From contig OY740768.1 in the NCBI GenBank assembly GCA_963513935.1, forward strand, positions 33,912,216 to 33,976,215: a stretch of 64,000 bases of DNA. The letters are read 5' to 3'. The notes beneath the pieces are model-generated. The model saw only the letters and a list, made by a program, of their open reading frames with translations, made no database searches and had not been told where the DNA came from. The position numbers were made by a program, and so were the translations under genes. The first letter of the stretch is position 1; each line of letters starts with the position of its first letter. Shown here piece after piece: positions 9,930 to 20,979 of this stretch. This DNA comes from Aphrophora alni (lineage: Eukaryota > Arthropoda > Insecta > Hemiptera > Aphrophoridae).

Positions 9930-12908
9930 TTATTTCTTCGTATTTTTAACATATTCTTTTGCAAATTCTCCCATTTCCGATTCAAAATCTTTAGCATATT
10001 TTGAAACTAGAGTAAAATATTTTGGCATTTGGTTAGACGTACATTTGGCAAAATGTTTAATAGTTTTTTCAATTTCATTATTGTTTTTATCAAGTACTTT
10101 TTTGCACTTATTTAGTTCAACTGATATTGAAGCAGTACTTTTCTTTAAAGCTTCCATGTCAGAAATAAATTTAGTACATATATCTTCTCTTTCATTTTTT
10201 ATTATAATTTTAGACTCTTCAATGTTCTTTGCTAAATTTTTTAATATTAACTTACCAAATTTGGATAAATGCTCTTCTTTCAAAAGTAGTGCTTTTCCCC
10301 CTTTTCTGGCGTGATATGTTGGTTTTGGGGAAAAGCAATCTGCATCAAACTTGGTTTTGTTAATTAACATTGCTGGATTCAAAACTGTAGATATTTCCAT
10401 ATCTTGAACTTCATGGTCAGAATAAAACTCATCTAAATTTTTTTCATTGCATCCATTCTGGTAATCATTTTTAAATGGCAATTTTATATTTTTCCATTTG
10501 CGTGGTTGTTTTGAGTATGTGTTTTTAACAGGTTTTATTTCTGATGATAAATCTGAGTATATAGATTTTGATTTACTACTGAAAATTTTTGGAGTTTGGT
10601 AAACTGATAAACCAATGGCAGCAGACTGCTCATTTGTGGAAAACCTTTTATTGCCCGCACTCTGTGCTTTTGGTGAGTTTTTCTTGGTAGTAAATTTTTT
10701 AATATTCCGTTCCTGTTGAGTAATTATAAATTGAGTTTCACTTTCAAAATCCCAAACATCATGACTTGCCAATTTTGATTGCATGCATTTCCTATACGAA
10801 TAAGTAACTTTCGGCATAATATTTTCACTTCTATATGTCATCAGCTGATTTTCATTCTGTTCAATATTTTGACTTGAATCATTTAGCGTAGAATTTAAGC
10901 TATATTGTTCAAAATTATCTGGAGAATGAAATAGTTTTCTACGTTTAATTGAAACATCATTATTTTTCAACTCGTTTTCTTTAACACTTTTGTTTGTTTT
11001 TTTTAATAAATGTAAATCTGAAAATTTATTTTTTTCAGTGTTCTTTAGATTTACTGTCTTTTCATTTCTTGTTTTTAGTGATGAAGTTGTAGATTTTATG
11101 TTCATTTCATTTTTTTTATTATAAATCTCTGGACTTGCTTCCTTTTCATTTATTTTTTTTACTGATTGTTCGTGTGTTTTAATTTCTTTATCATGATTAT
11201 CTTGACTTACTCCCTTTGTATTTTTTTTTTTTACCGGTTGTTTATGTGTTTTAATTTCTTTATCATGATTATCTTGACTTACTTTCTTTTCATCATTCGA
11301 AAAGCTTTGAATAATCTGTTTCTTTTTTCCACCTTTATAAGAAGATTGATTATATCTTGGAGATAAAACGTTTGTTTTATTCTCTTGGATCTCTGATAAA
11401 ATTTTCTTACGATTTTTCACTGGTGCTATCTCAGGAGTAGAAAGAATTTCATCACAAGACCATTCATCAGAATTAAGTGTATCGGGTTCCATAATGTTGT
11501 GATTTGATTCTAATATTTTTCTATGTTCAGATTGTCTAGAAACACTAGAATCTAACTGAGATTGGTTAACAATTGTTTGTAAAGACTTTAAGTTTTGACT
11601 ACTTTCATTGTTAGGAGTACATTTTCCAGGTATTATAACAACAGACAAGGGTGTGTACTTTCGTGAACATATATTTCTATCCATAGAGCAACTTATTTCT
11701 GAACTCATAACTTCATTGGACAATATACTGTTGCTCATACTGGCTTTCCAATTACATAGATATCTGAACCCATAAACTGGAATCAAAAAACTATTTTCTA
11801 AATTATTGAAATCTTCAGATATTTCAAACCAAATTTCTACATACTTTGCTGTTAAATCTGTGCTAACACAAGATATATTAAAACATAGTTTCACAATTGG
11901 TCTCATCCGGTTGTTTAGATAATGCTCACTGCTATTTGAACAAACTTCTGAAACATTTTTATTATGTATTTGAAAAATCTCCCACATTTCATCAGTACCT
12001 TGGAAATAAATAAATACACTTTCAGAATGAATATTAAAATCTACCCAGAAAACCAAATAATTTGAATCATTTGGTTTTTGCAATTTGATTCCATCAGAAA
12101 AAACACAAATACAACCCAGCGAGTAAACTTGGGGTTTTTTATTCAGTTTATTTACCAGATTTAAAAACAGTCTTGATTCTGGCTCAAAATCAGAAAAATC
12201 TCGATTTAAAAAATCTGTTTTAATTCGAGGATATAAGTTAAACCACTCTGCACAAAACTCTTCCTGATTATCAATACCGCTTAAAAAATATAATAAACTC
12301 TCCAAAATAATTGTCTGAGTTTCGAAATCACCGCACATTAAAATCCAATTTGCAAAATTTGCAATGTCTTTTTGAAAATGTGGATTTATTTTACTGTGGT
12401 CATCTTTAGTAGAACACTTTACAATATAGGATAGAATTCTGACTAAGTAAAGTTTGGCTTCAAATGAGAAGTTTTCTGTTGTAATAATTCTTATAAGTGG
12501 CGGAACCATTAAATAATGAATAGTTTTAACTATAAACTCTGATTGTTTAAGTAACTCTGAAACTACTTCCGATAGATAAAGTAAAACATTCTCCACTTTA
12601 TCATATGTTTTATTTAACACAACACATTCATTTAAACACATGACACATAGTTCAGCAAATTTGTTCGCCAACTTATCCCAAATATGTTTATTAAGGTTTT
12701 GTTCATAAAAATATTTGATACAAGATAAAACACATTGAACTCTGTTCATTTTATTGGTGCCATCACGAACAATAGATTGTAAACAATGCATAGTATTATC
12801 ATCTATATTTAAACTGTCTTTAGACTGTAAACAAATAAATTCCTTCAATGAACTGGTATCATTTATAGCTGCAGATTGTGTTATTAGATGAATTAAGGGA
12901 TCTTCCAT
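9930..12908 (-). CDS. SYCP2-like: SYCP2-like synaptonemal complex / meiotic axis protein, single-exon ORF
   Basis: A complete 992-codon ORF; in-frame TAA TAA lie just upstream of the ATG, which has A at -3 and G at +4, so this start is well fixed. Residues about 1-210 are helical and ARM-like. About 262-380 form a beta-rich domain with the features of the SYCP2 Spt16M-like domain (YLVFWVDFNIHSESVFIYFQ, and PVYGFRYL near its end). About 400-870 are basic and disordered, with a WDFESETQF motif near 719. Residues 878-992 are a predicted coiled coil, the part that in SYCP2 pairs with SYCP3. In animals SYCP2 organises the lateral elements of meiotic chromosomes. Vertebrate SYCP2 is longer (about 1,500 residues) and intron-rich, whereas this ORF has no intron. 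A 24-residue tandem duplication (about 539-586) lies in the basic region. Assignment rests on architecture and remembered family motifs, not on an alignment. Confidence 0.72.
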   Translation of the reverse strand: MEDPLIHLITQSAAINDTSSLKEFICLQSKDSLNIDDNTMHCLQSIVRDGTNKMNRVQCVLSCIKYFYEQNLNKHIWDKLANKFAELCVMCLNECVVLNKTYDKVENVLLYLSEVVSELLKQSEFIVKTIHYLMVPPLIRIITTENFSFEAKLYLVRILSYIVKCSTKDDHSKINPHFQKDIANFANWILMCGDFETQTIILESLLYFLSGIDNQEEFCAEWFNLYPRIKTDFLNRDFSDFEPESRLFLNLVNKLNKKPQVYSLGCICVFSDGIKLQKPNDSNYLVFWVDFNIHSESVFIYFQGTDEMWEIFQIHNKNVSEVCSNSSEHYLNNRMRPIVKLCFNISCVSTDLTAKYVEIWFEISEDFNNLENSFLIPVYGFRYLCNWKASMSNSILSNEVMSSEISCSMDRNICSRKYTPLSVVIIPGKCTPNNESSQNLKSLQTIVNQSQLDSSVSRQSEHRKILESNHNIMEPDTLNSDEWSCDEILSTPEIAPVKNRKKILSEIQENKTNVLSPRYNQSSYKGGKKKQIIQSFSNDEKKVSQDNHDKEIKTHKQPVKKKNTKGVSQDNHDKEIKTHEQSVKKINEKEASPEIYNKKNEMNIKSTTSSLKTRNEKTVNLKNTEKNKFSDLHLLKKTNKSVKENELKNNDVSIKRRKLFHSPDNFEQYSLNSTLNDSSQNIEQNENQLMTYRSENIMPKVTYSYRKCMQSKLASHDVWDFESETQFIITQQERNIKKFTTKKNSPKAQSAGNKRFSTNEQSAAIGLSVYQTPKIFSSKSKSIYSDLSSEIKPVKNTYSKQPRKWKNIKLPFKNDYQNGCNEKNLDEFYSDHEVQDMEISTVLNPAMLINKTKFDADCFSPKPTYHARKGGKALLLKEEHLSKFGKLILKNLAKNIEESKIIIKNEREDICTKFISDMEALKKSTASISVELNKCKKVLDKNNNEIEKTIKHFAKCTSNQMPKYFTLVSKYAKDFESEMGEFAKEYVKNTKK
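11150..11300 (-). repeat. 72-bp in-frame tandem duplication within the SYCP2-like ORF
   Basis: TGTGTTTTAATTTCTTTATC starts at 11173 and again at 11245, a period of exactly 72 bp. It encodes two 24-residue units beginning VSQDNHDKEIKTH. The frame is preserved. The units differ by a few substitutions, so the duplication is recent but not brand new. Confidence 0.9.
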
Positions 12909-12929
12909 TTTTTATTAGTCTGCAGATGC

Positions 12930-13930
12930 TCTTGGTCAACTCTGAAATCTAGTACTAATTGTCTACTTATTTATTCTTGAAACTTCTGTGATTTATTTTT
13001 CATCTCTTAGCATTTCTCCCTGCAGAATTGACCTGCAAATAACCATCAAAGCACATTATAATTTTGTTTTTAACAAATTTCCATTGAAAATTCTTCCAAT
13101 GCAATCTCTCTTATAGACACTGACACTCAAGAGAATGAAATGGCTATTGATACTCCTATAGAAGTAATTTAGCTCATTTGTTTCCCCCCATTATACTCAC
13201 TGAACATCAGGGGTTGATTCAACTTATATTACTAGAAATCTAAAAATAACACTGAGAGTTTTGCTCTGGTACCCCTGTGTTAGGAATAGAGTCTAAGTTC
13301 TTGTTAAAAAGCCAGTAATTCAAAGAGAATCAGTAGAGCCGATTTAAAAAATTATGTCTAACAGTCCCTATGCCCAATTTTTTACCAATTAGTCACAAAC
13401 CAGCATTTTTAGAAAGATGATGACCTATACATTTTGTTTAGGTCTTTAGAGGCTACACTTGAGCAAAATTTGATGAAAATCATTAAAGTCCATTTGGAGA
13501 AAATCGTAACTTTATGTTGTTTTCTTATGACAGGTACCCCTAAATTTTGAGTTATAAAAAAAAAAGAGGAAAAAACAAAATATAAGATAGCCAAATTATA
13601 CAGATATACCAAATCTGATTAAAATTAATCATGGGTTTGAGCTGTAGAACAGCACAGATGACAAATAGGCGTCATTCCAAATTTTTTAGGCTCAGGTGAT
13701 GTATTAGACCTCAAAACGGATGTATACCTAAATATAAATAGACATCGATTTTTTTTTTAACCATCACATACCTTTCTCTATTACTATGTGTATGTGAGGA
13801 AATAATAACTAGATGAAATATGAATATAAAATCTTAATTAAGCTTATCTTAACTTTTTGATGTTTGTAAATGCAGCAAAAATTTTTATAACCTCTGTAAG
13901 GGTGTTTATTAAGTTAGGTGCTAACACACA
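12930..13930. other. Upstream flank of the SYCP2-like gene, no gene recognised
   Basis: On the minus strand TTATTTGCAG|GTCAATT near 13030 could be an acceptor for a 5' UTR exon of the SYCP2-like gene; this is only suggestive. No other coding signal was seen. Confidence 0.3.
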
Positions 13931-13934
13931 TATA

Positions 13935-14535
13935 ATACTAATGGTTTAACCCGGCTTCGCCCAGGACTTCTAACATAGTTGAATATGTTTAACTATTCAT
14001 ACTTCACGAATAAATGTTGAATATGATCTTGACTTCAAAATATTCGCAAACCCGTCTGCTAGCACCTAATTAAAGAATCATGCACAAGACCGTAAAAATT
14101 ATAGTAATGAGTTAAAGTATTTTTATAAAGTAGAAATTTACTCAGTTAACTGTACCTTTTTTCAAGATGATCCGGGGCTATAGGATTGTGTAGTAGTTGG
14201 AATATAAGGAGATAAACCTCAAAATATAAGAAGTAAAAGCTTTTTATTGAAAACATTCTAACTATTTATAATACTTGTTTATAAACAACATTTTTCATTT
14301 TGTTATCTGGGGTATATATATATATATATATATATATATACAAATTTTTCGGATTTCCTACTCGAGAGCAAGCTACGTATAATTGACCGTGAGAAAAGCA
14401 GGAATCTTTGAGACTTATGCCGTAATACTTTAAAGTTGGTCCCTGCGATTTGAATAATAAAACTATAGGTTAGTTTGATTGGAAAGGTAATTCAGTCAAT
14501 ATCAGTGATATTCTGGGGATAACAACTGTATTTCC
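13935..14535 (-). mobile_element. Helitron 3' end with helicase remnant
   Basis: Minus-strand translation of about 14455-14340 reads KSQGPTLKYYGISLKDSCFS, followed by HGQLYVACSRVGNPKNL. This is the C-terminal motif block of the Helitron Pif1-type helicase, interrupted upstream by a frameshift. Downstream on that strand, CTGGGCGAAGCCGGGTT (about 13965-13945) forms a short GC hairpin and is followed by a CCATTAGT end, which is how Helitron 3' termini look. A (TA)n tract (14312-14340) interrupts the coding remnant. Confidence 0.75.
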
Positions 14536-14544
14536 CTTGTATTT

Positions 14545-14712
14545 TTCAGTCATAAGTTTCAGCCCTTTTATCTTCCAATTGACGCCCTTACAGACAAAGT
14601 GGAAACCTTCTTCACGGATGGGCAATAGAGGACTATCACACCATATACCCCCTTTGATTGTACTGGGATTCGTTTTTGAGTTTTACCAGCATACACATTC
14701 CAGACTTCCTTT

Positions 14713-14754
<42 letters not shown>

Positions 14755-14991
14755 ATATTGATTATATCTTTATAAGCTGAAGGTTTATTGGTAGACATCG
14801 AGTAATTAATAATTAAGGCGGTCAAGGTTCATTTTTGTTTACAATATTTCGGCTATTTTATCTTCCAATGGACGCCCTTAGAGACAAAACGGAAACCCTC
14901 TTCACGGATGGGCAATCTATTACACCTTATACCCCCTTTAATTGTACTGGGATTCGTTTTTCAGTTTTACCAGCACGCACATTCCAGATTT

Positions 14992-15035
<44 letters not shown>
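14545..15035. repeat. Two direct copies of a ~170-bp block, each followed by (TA)n
   Basis: TTTTATCTTCCAAT(T/G)GACGCCCTTA begins at about 14567 and again at 14858. Both copies run through CTTCACGGATGGGCAAT and TGTACTGGGATTCGTTTTT to ACATTCCAGA and end in a (TA)n tract (14717-14752 and 14996-15032). The block adjoins the Helitron remnant and may be part of a related Helitron. Confidence 0.85.
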
Positions 15036-15036
<1 letters not shown>

Positions 15037-15059
15037 CCTTCCCAGAACTGTAGTTCCTT

Positions 15060-17280
15060 TACTATGTCTCATCGAGCAATGTGAGAATCTAAAGTTGTGA
15101 TACGTTTATCGTAGATAGCTGCCGTAACCTCAAACGCCAGGAATTCACACTTTTTAACAGCCTATTTTCTATAGAAATAATGGATTTTTGTAATTCAAAC
15201 TAGTTTACAGATTGAAATGATGATCTAATGGTCACAATAGGAGGTATGTATAATACAATTTGCATAATTTTCACTACTAAATCGCAACAACGGGTATTCT
15301 CCATTTTTACCAACATCACTACCTAGAACCCAAATGATCACATCAGACAAGAACATAGAAATATGCTAAAATTAGACTATAATATTTAGCATAGCAAATA
15401 TAAATTAATGTTTTATTTTACAATTTAAGAAATAAAGGTTAAAAGTGATATAATATAGGCCTAAGTGAGGTTGTGATAATCAAAACTCTAATTAATCTAA
15501 ATCAAAAGATATCATAGTCCAAATAGTATTCAGATAGCCCCAGTGTCCCCCTCCCCATCATGCCATATCTGAATAGGTTATCTATTATTGTTTTCATGTT
15601 AAAAAAGTTAGATCAAAAGTAAATACAGTATAAAATACTATTTATTACATTGTACAGTATTTACAAACAAATATTTAAATTATTGCAACAACCCAACTGT
15701 AATGAATTGCTAGATATGGTTTAATATATAATCACTCACTATGGCTGTGAAATGATTTCATGAAACCAATACCTAATATATTAAATATAACATTTAAACT
15801 GTTACAGTTACCTCAATTACTACTAATCAAAATTTGAAGTAATCTAATGGTAAAAGTTTTATACAATTTTTAAAATGGAAACTGATAACATTATAACACA
15901 AGTTATTAGAGGCAGAACCTTGCAATTTCTAACATTTTAAAGGTCCATGCTTACCCATTTTGTAAGGTAGTATTTTAATCTTAAATATTAAAAGCTTAAA
16001 ATTTACTTATCTAATTAACCTTGTATTTACTTTAATCACACTTCATTTCATTGGAATTTATAACAATTACATATATTTATCAATAACAATACTAATCCTT
16101 TCTCAGAATGAAACAAAATTATAAATTATCATGCAATTGTATTAGTCTCTCTGCATTAGTTAGTAAGGTCAGCATTTGAACTTATTGACGCCCATCAAAT
16201 TATAACTATAGTATATTAACTCACCTTAAAATGAAATGAAAATTAGAAATACAAATATACACAGTTAAAATTGCAAGTACTCTTGCCAGAGATGTATTTC
16301 AAATATTGTTGTTTGTTCTATTGCTCCAGTTGAACAATGTTGAACTAAAATAACTAACTAAATAGTTGAACTAATGTTCCTTACATTCTTCCTCGATTAC
16401 AATCCCAAACTTCAAATAGCCTTTAACTGCACCAACTTCTGGCAAGGAGGCAAAAACAACAGTTTGAATTATTTATTGTCTATAGTGTAAATTAAATTAA
16501 TCTTCATAAATACCCAAAGTATTTAAGTTTTTTGGATAACAAAGAAAAGAAAAATAGGCAACATTTATATTTCGGTTAATTAAAACATTGTAAATGGATA
16601 AAACTTTTTTTTTAATAATACTTATATCTTATATAACAAAATATTTGACTTCTTATAATATTTAGAATGAGGTCCTGTTGGTGTAAACTACATAAGTAAA
16701 ATTATAAGAAGTTATAAAAAATAAATAAAATAAAACAATATTTATTTTGTAAAAACGGAGCATTTAATTTATTAAGAACACGAAATTGATTCTTTGTTTT
16801 AAATTGAATACTCTTACAAAACAATACGGAAATTCGAAAGTGGAGTGAATTTATGAGAGCGTCACTTCACTCAAGTGATCAAATAATCATATAAATGACT
16901 ATACTTTTTGAAGGGAATAATTCTTACAATGGGGTAGAGGATTTTGAAAACGGAGTAAAGTCATTGGAGAGTCAGAACGACAATCGTCACTATAATCTTA
17001 TAAATGGATCCATTATTGAAGTTATACACGATGTCTATAATCCCTTGACTAGATTCCCCCCACTCTCTCTTCCCCCCCCCCATAGATATCTCGTATATAG
17101 GACCTTTCTGCATAAATGCTATCAAGAACACAAACTCCACATTAATATATTTCCTATAGAAATTATAAAAATTTAACTATAAAGCTGTCTTGACAGCTGA
17201 TGTTAAATCCAATCCATGGCGTAAAGTCTTAAATCTTGACGGCGAAGATGAGATGTTGAGGGTTTAATAAACTTATATTT
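15060..17280. other. AT-rich intergenic DNA, no gene recognised
   Basis: No domain-bearing frame, splice-bounded exon or clear repeat edge was found in this 2.2 kb. An open frame at 16895-17176 has no recognisable domain and includes a C-rich run. Confidence 0.4.
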
Positions 17281-17289
17281 TAAATGTAT

Positions 17290-18640
17290 GACAAAAATAC
17301 CACTTTAAAAAAAGTGATACTAGACGTCCAACGCCTTGGATTGCAAATGATACACGCCATATTACGAACTTGATTATCATAAGTTATAGAAGATCGAAGA
17401 AAATACAGAATGCTTAGAAATATGGTAAAGCAAGGTATCCGGAATTTAAAAATACGATACTCTATTACATTGGTAATTACAAAAAAACTTCGGCAGTATT
17501 TATGGCGTGGTATGACAGGATTAGATATAGGGAAGAAACAGGTCCCTCGTCCTATAACAACAAACTGAATGATTTCATTCGACATTTTGTAGTTCCACTT
17601 TTATAAGAACCTGTGCATAATTGAATCTCTAAAATTCAAGAAACTATCTCTCATGTAATTCATACATTCAACTTTTCTCAGATCAGAGCTTAGATGTTTT
17701 AAAAGCTATTGGCTGATTGTATAGTAATACTGTAGATCCTGGTGGCATTCCAATTAAATTTATCATGGGCACTATTTGTAGGATATTACCATTTATAATA
17801 AAATTATGTAACATACCTTTAAATATAAGTAATTTTCCAGCTGTTTAGAAGCGTGTTTTTACTCGTCCTATTAACGAAACCTATGCACTTGAAAGCCCTG
17901 CTAAATATAAACCTATGAGAATATTACCATTGTTGTCCAAGTGCCTAGAGCGGATTATATATATCAGGAGTTGTCTGGATACTTGGAGGATAATAATATT
18001 TTAGACAACACATTTTAGTCAGGTTTTAAGTCTGGTAATAGCACTGCGAAAGCACTTATTTGTGTATCGGATCGTGATAGACCGTAGAGAAATCACTACT
18101 TTACTTTATTTCGTTTTTCTAAAGCTTTTGAGTGTGTAAATCACTCTATGTTGATATTTAAACTTTTGAGAAGCTCTCAGTGCATTTCGTGGTTCATATC
18201 GTGTCTGTCTGAACAGGAGCAGTGTGTTTGTAATGGTCAATATTTGTCGCACCGAGAGGCTGTGATTCATGGAGTTCTCCAAAGATCGTTATAGGACGAA
18301 TAATTTTTGTATTTTTTTAAGTGTTTAAAAAAAAACATGTATCACGTACATGCGTACATGTATGCTGATGACCAACAAAAATATTTACTTTTCAAACTAA
18401 ATGAAATCGACAATACATATGAAATTGGCCATATGAATCAAGATATTAAAAATATTTGTTCCTAGGCTGAAAAGCGTGAATTAAAACTAAACAAACCAAA
18501 ACAAAGCTAAACGCTACCGATTATTGTTGGCTATTTTTGGTCAATGAACACAATAGACCTCGACACGTTCTCAAAACTCATAATTGAAGTCAAGATTTTA
18601 GAATATTGTAATAAATGTTAATAAATAAAATTAACGACAC
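17290..18640 (+). pseudogene. LINE endonuclease-RT linker and reverse transcriptase remnant
   Basis: Plus-strand translation gives PWIANDTRHITNLI with a following YRRSKK block (about 17325-17400), the linker typical of Jockey/R1-type LINEs. After many stops come RT motifs: KYKPMRILPLLSKCLERII (about 17905-17960), FSKAFECVNHSML (about 18112-18155) and HAYMYADDQQKYLL with the YADD pair (about 18350-18390). It is badly decayed and encodes no intact protein. Confidence 0.7.
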
Positions 18641-18649
18641 TATGTCTAT

Positions 18650-19370
18650 CGACATATAACTTTTGTCTATTGACAAAATATGTAACTGAAAGTGTAACAA
18701 GGTATATACAAGATTACACCCTTTAAAGAAAATGAAGGATTGTTTTATCACTTCTTGTTAGAGCTCTATTAAGTTTGAATCAAGTTGTAATAAAAAAGAA
18801 TCTTTTTTTAGAGGTTGATTCTAAATCGTAAAGGTTTAATAAATCGTTGAGGTTACTAATAATTAATGTTTTTGAGAAGTGTAATAGTTAAATTACTTTT
18901 TTTTTAAAGAATTGGTTAAAAATATGAATTCAGACACCTCTTGATAAAGACAAATGGTAAAGGAACAAGCAAAACAAAGAAGTACCTGTGACCTAGGTTA
19001 TATTATCATAAGTAAGAAGAAAAAAGTCCCTGCTAAGTCGGTAATTCAAATAAAATCTTGTTGGGCTATAGAATGCCACAAAGAAATTTAATTTAGGAAA
19101 ACAGAAAGGTTTTAATGGCTTATTTTACAGCATGACTTCCAATGAAAGCCAGGATACGTTTCTGGCAGGATGCATGGTCTTAAATGAAGAGCAACAGTGA
19201 AAGAGGGTCACTGTAAATAAATAAATAAATATAATATTTTCTTAGAACTATTACATGAAAATATCTCGCTCAGTAATATCGGACTGCCGAAGGTTTACTT
19301 TGGATCGTCTCACAATATCTGAAAAGTCTGAGTATCATTCAGAAAACGATTAGAGATGAATCTTTTATAG
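18650..19370. other. LINE tail or unassigned DNA
   Basis: This probably includes the eroded 3' end of the preceding LINE. A (AAAT) run lies at about 19220. No other feature is recognised. Confidence 0.3.
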
Positions 19371-20540
19371 AGAAGAGTGGAACTCATTGGAATCAGAAAA
19401 AAATTGAACCTCAAGTGTGGCAATTAGCTATGGACCATCTTAAAGTGCACTGCACCATCCTACTTATTATACCCCGAAGCCAAATGAAATAGGTTATACT
19501 TCTGTAATGCAGACCTAAATAACAAAGATTTGTATAAAGGTTTTAAAACATATTTTCATGGGAAAACAGGAAAGCCGTTAGACATAAAGTATTAAAGTAT
19601 AAGACATATTTCAAGTTTTTTCGGCAGACAAACTTCACATTCAAAAAGCCGAAAACAGACATCAATCTGCGAATACTGCAGAGAATGTGAATTTAAATAA
19701 CTGTGAACCCTAATATTCCATGTACATTTGAAGTACAAAATTCACAAGAAGAAAGCTGAAAAAACATCAGAGTTCAAAGATGATTACATAACAAGCAAAG
19801 AATAACAATAATGTTCTAGTTCTTGAATTTGACTATGCGCAAAATCAACATTACCGAAACTGCCAAGTTACAAAGCAGATCTATAAGAGGCTACTGAGGC
19901 TTTTTATTTTCAATATCCACTGTCACAATGATGAAAACCTCAATCTGTTACACGTTTATGGAATCACAGTCCAAAGGTCTTGACTCTGTCGCATCATTTC
20001 TTTTTGATGCAACCATAAGGATAGAAAAGAATTTCCCAAATATAAAGCAGGTAATTTTATCATAAGATGCTACTGGGGGACAAAATAAAAATGCCACTAT
20101 GATGAAGTTTTGATCATATTTAACAAATATGTAGAATGTGAAGACCACACAAGTTTTTTTTTCCTTTTGTGGTCATAGTTTTAGCCAATGCGATCAGAAT
20201 CTCGGTTTGATAAAATCAAGCTTAAAAAAATCAGTGGTTAAAGAAGTACCACAGCTTTATCTGAATAGAATTTTGACCTGCAGACAAAACACTTCGCCGT
20301 TTACTCTGGTCAATAACAATTTTATCATGTATGACTGGACTGGAGCCTTAGCCCATACTTTCCAAGAACGCTTTCAAGTACTGTAAATATCTTTTCTTTG
20401 AGATTCAGCAAAACTGCTTTACCAAGTATAAAAGTTGTGGTACATTAGCTGTGTCTAAACCATATGAAACTGTGTATGAACCTTACAATTACTTTAAAAC
20501 TTTTCTAAATGAACTGACACTGAGCAATGCTCTAGCGATT
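19370..20540 (+). pseudogene. Degenerate repetitive insect ORF with transposase-like DATGGQNKN motif
   Basis: In successive frames the plus strand encodes pieces that recall a widespread uncharacterised insect repeat protein: a CEYCREC-type pair of cysteines (about 19670), DATGGQNKN (about 20065-20090), then CGHSFSQCDQNLG (about 20165-20205), LTCRQNTSPFTLV and MYDWTGAL in the open frame 20138-20386. The conserved Asp-containing GGQN block and the HxxxxCD block suggest a DDE-like transposase core. That functional reading is inference; the family name is not known to me. Numerous stops mark it as dead. Confidence 0.5.
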
Positions 20541-20979
20541 TAACTTAAGGATAGTAACCTAAAAAACGTGCGGAATTTATATCCTTACATATAACCAGCA
20601 AGCTGTAAGTTAAGTTTTATGAAAGTTTCTTTTCGCAACAAACAAACAAATGAAGTTGAACAAAATTCCAAATACGAAACAGAATCCGATCCAAACGATA
20701 TCGCGGATGACCACAATATGAACTTGGAGTAGACCTAAGCAGTTGTTTTGTTTTTATTATTTTTTTTTTTGTTAGGGAGGAAAAATGCGTAGTTATGCAG
20801 ATCTCTCTCCTGAGAGATACTGTGGGACTCACCACGAAACGCATACCCACTAATAATACCTCCCCCTCCCTCACATGCACTGGGGAGAGCGAATAGTAAC
20901 ATCAAGGGAACTCCCTAATGGCTGCAATCTGCAAACTGGTACTTCACTAGAACAGAAATAAAAAATTAAGCGGCATGCA

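Noticed and set aside
14537..15053. Two 72-codon plus-strand frames ending in YIYIY
   Set aside because: They arise from the duplicated 170-bp block running into (TA)n and carry no domain.
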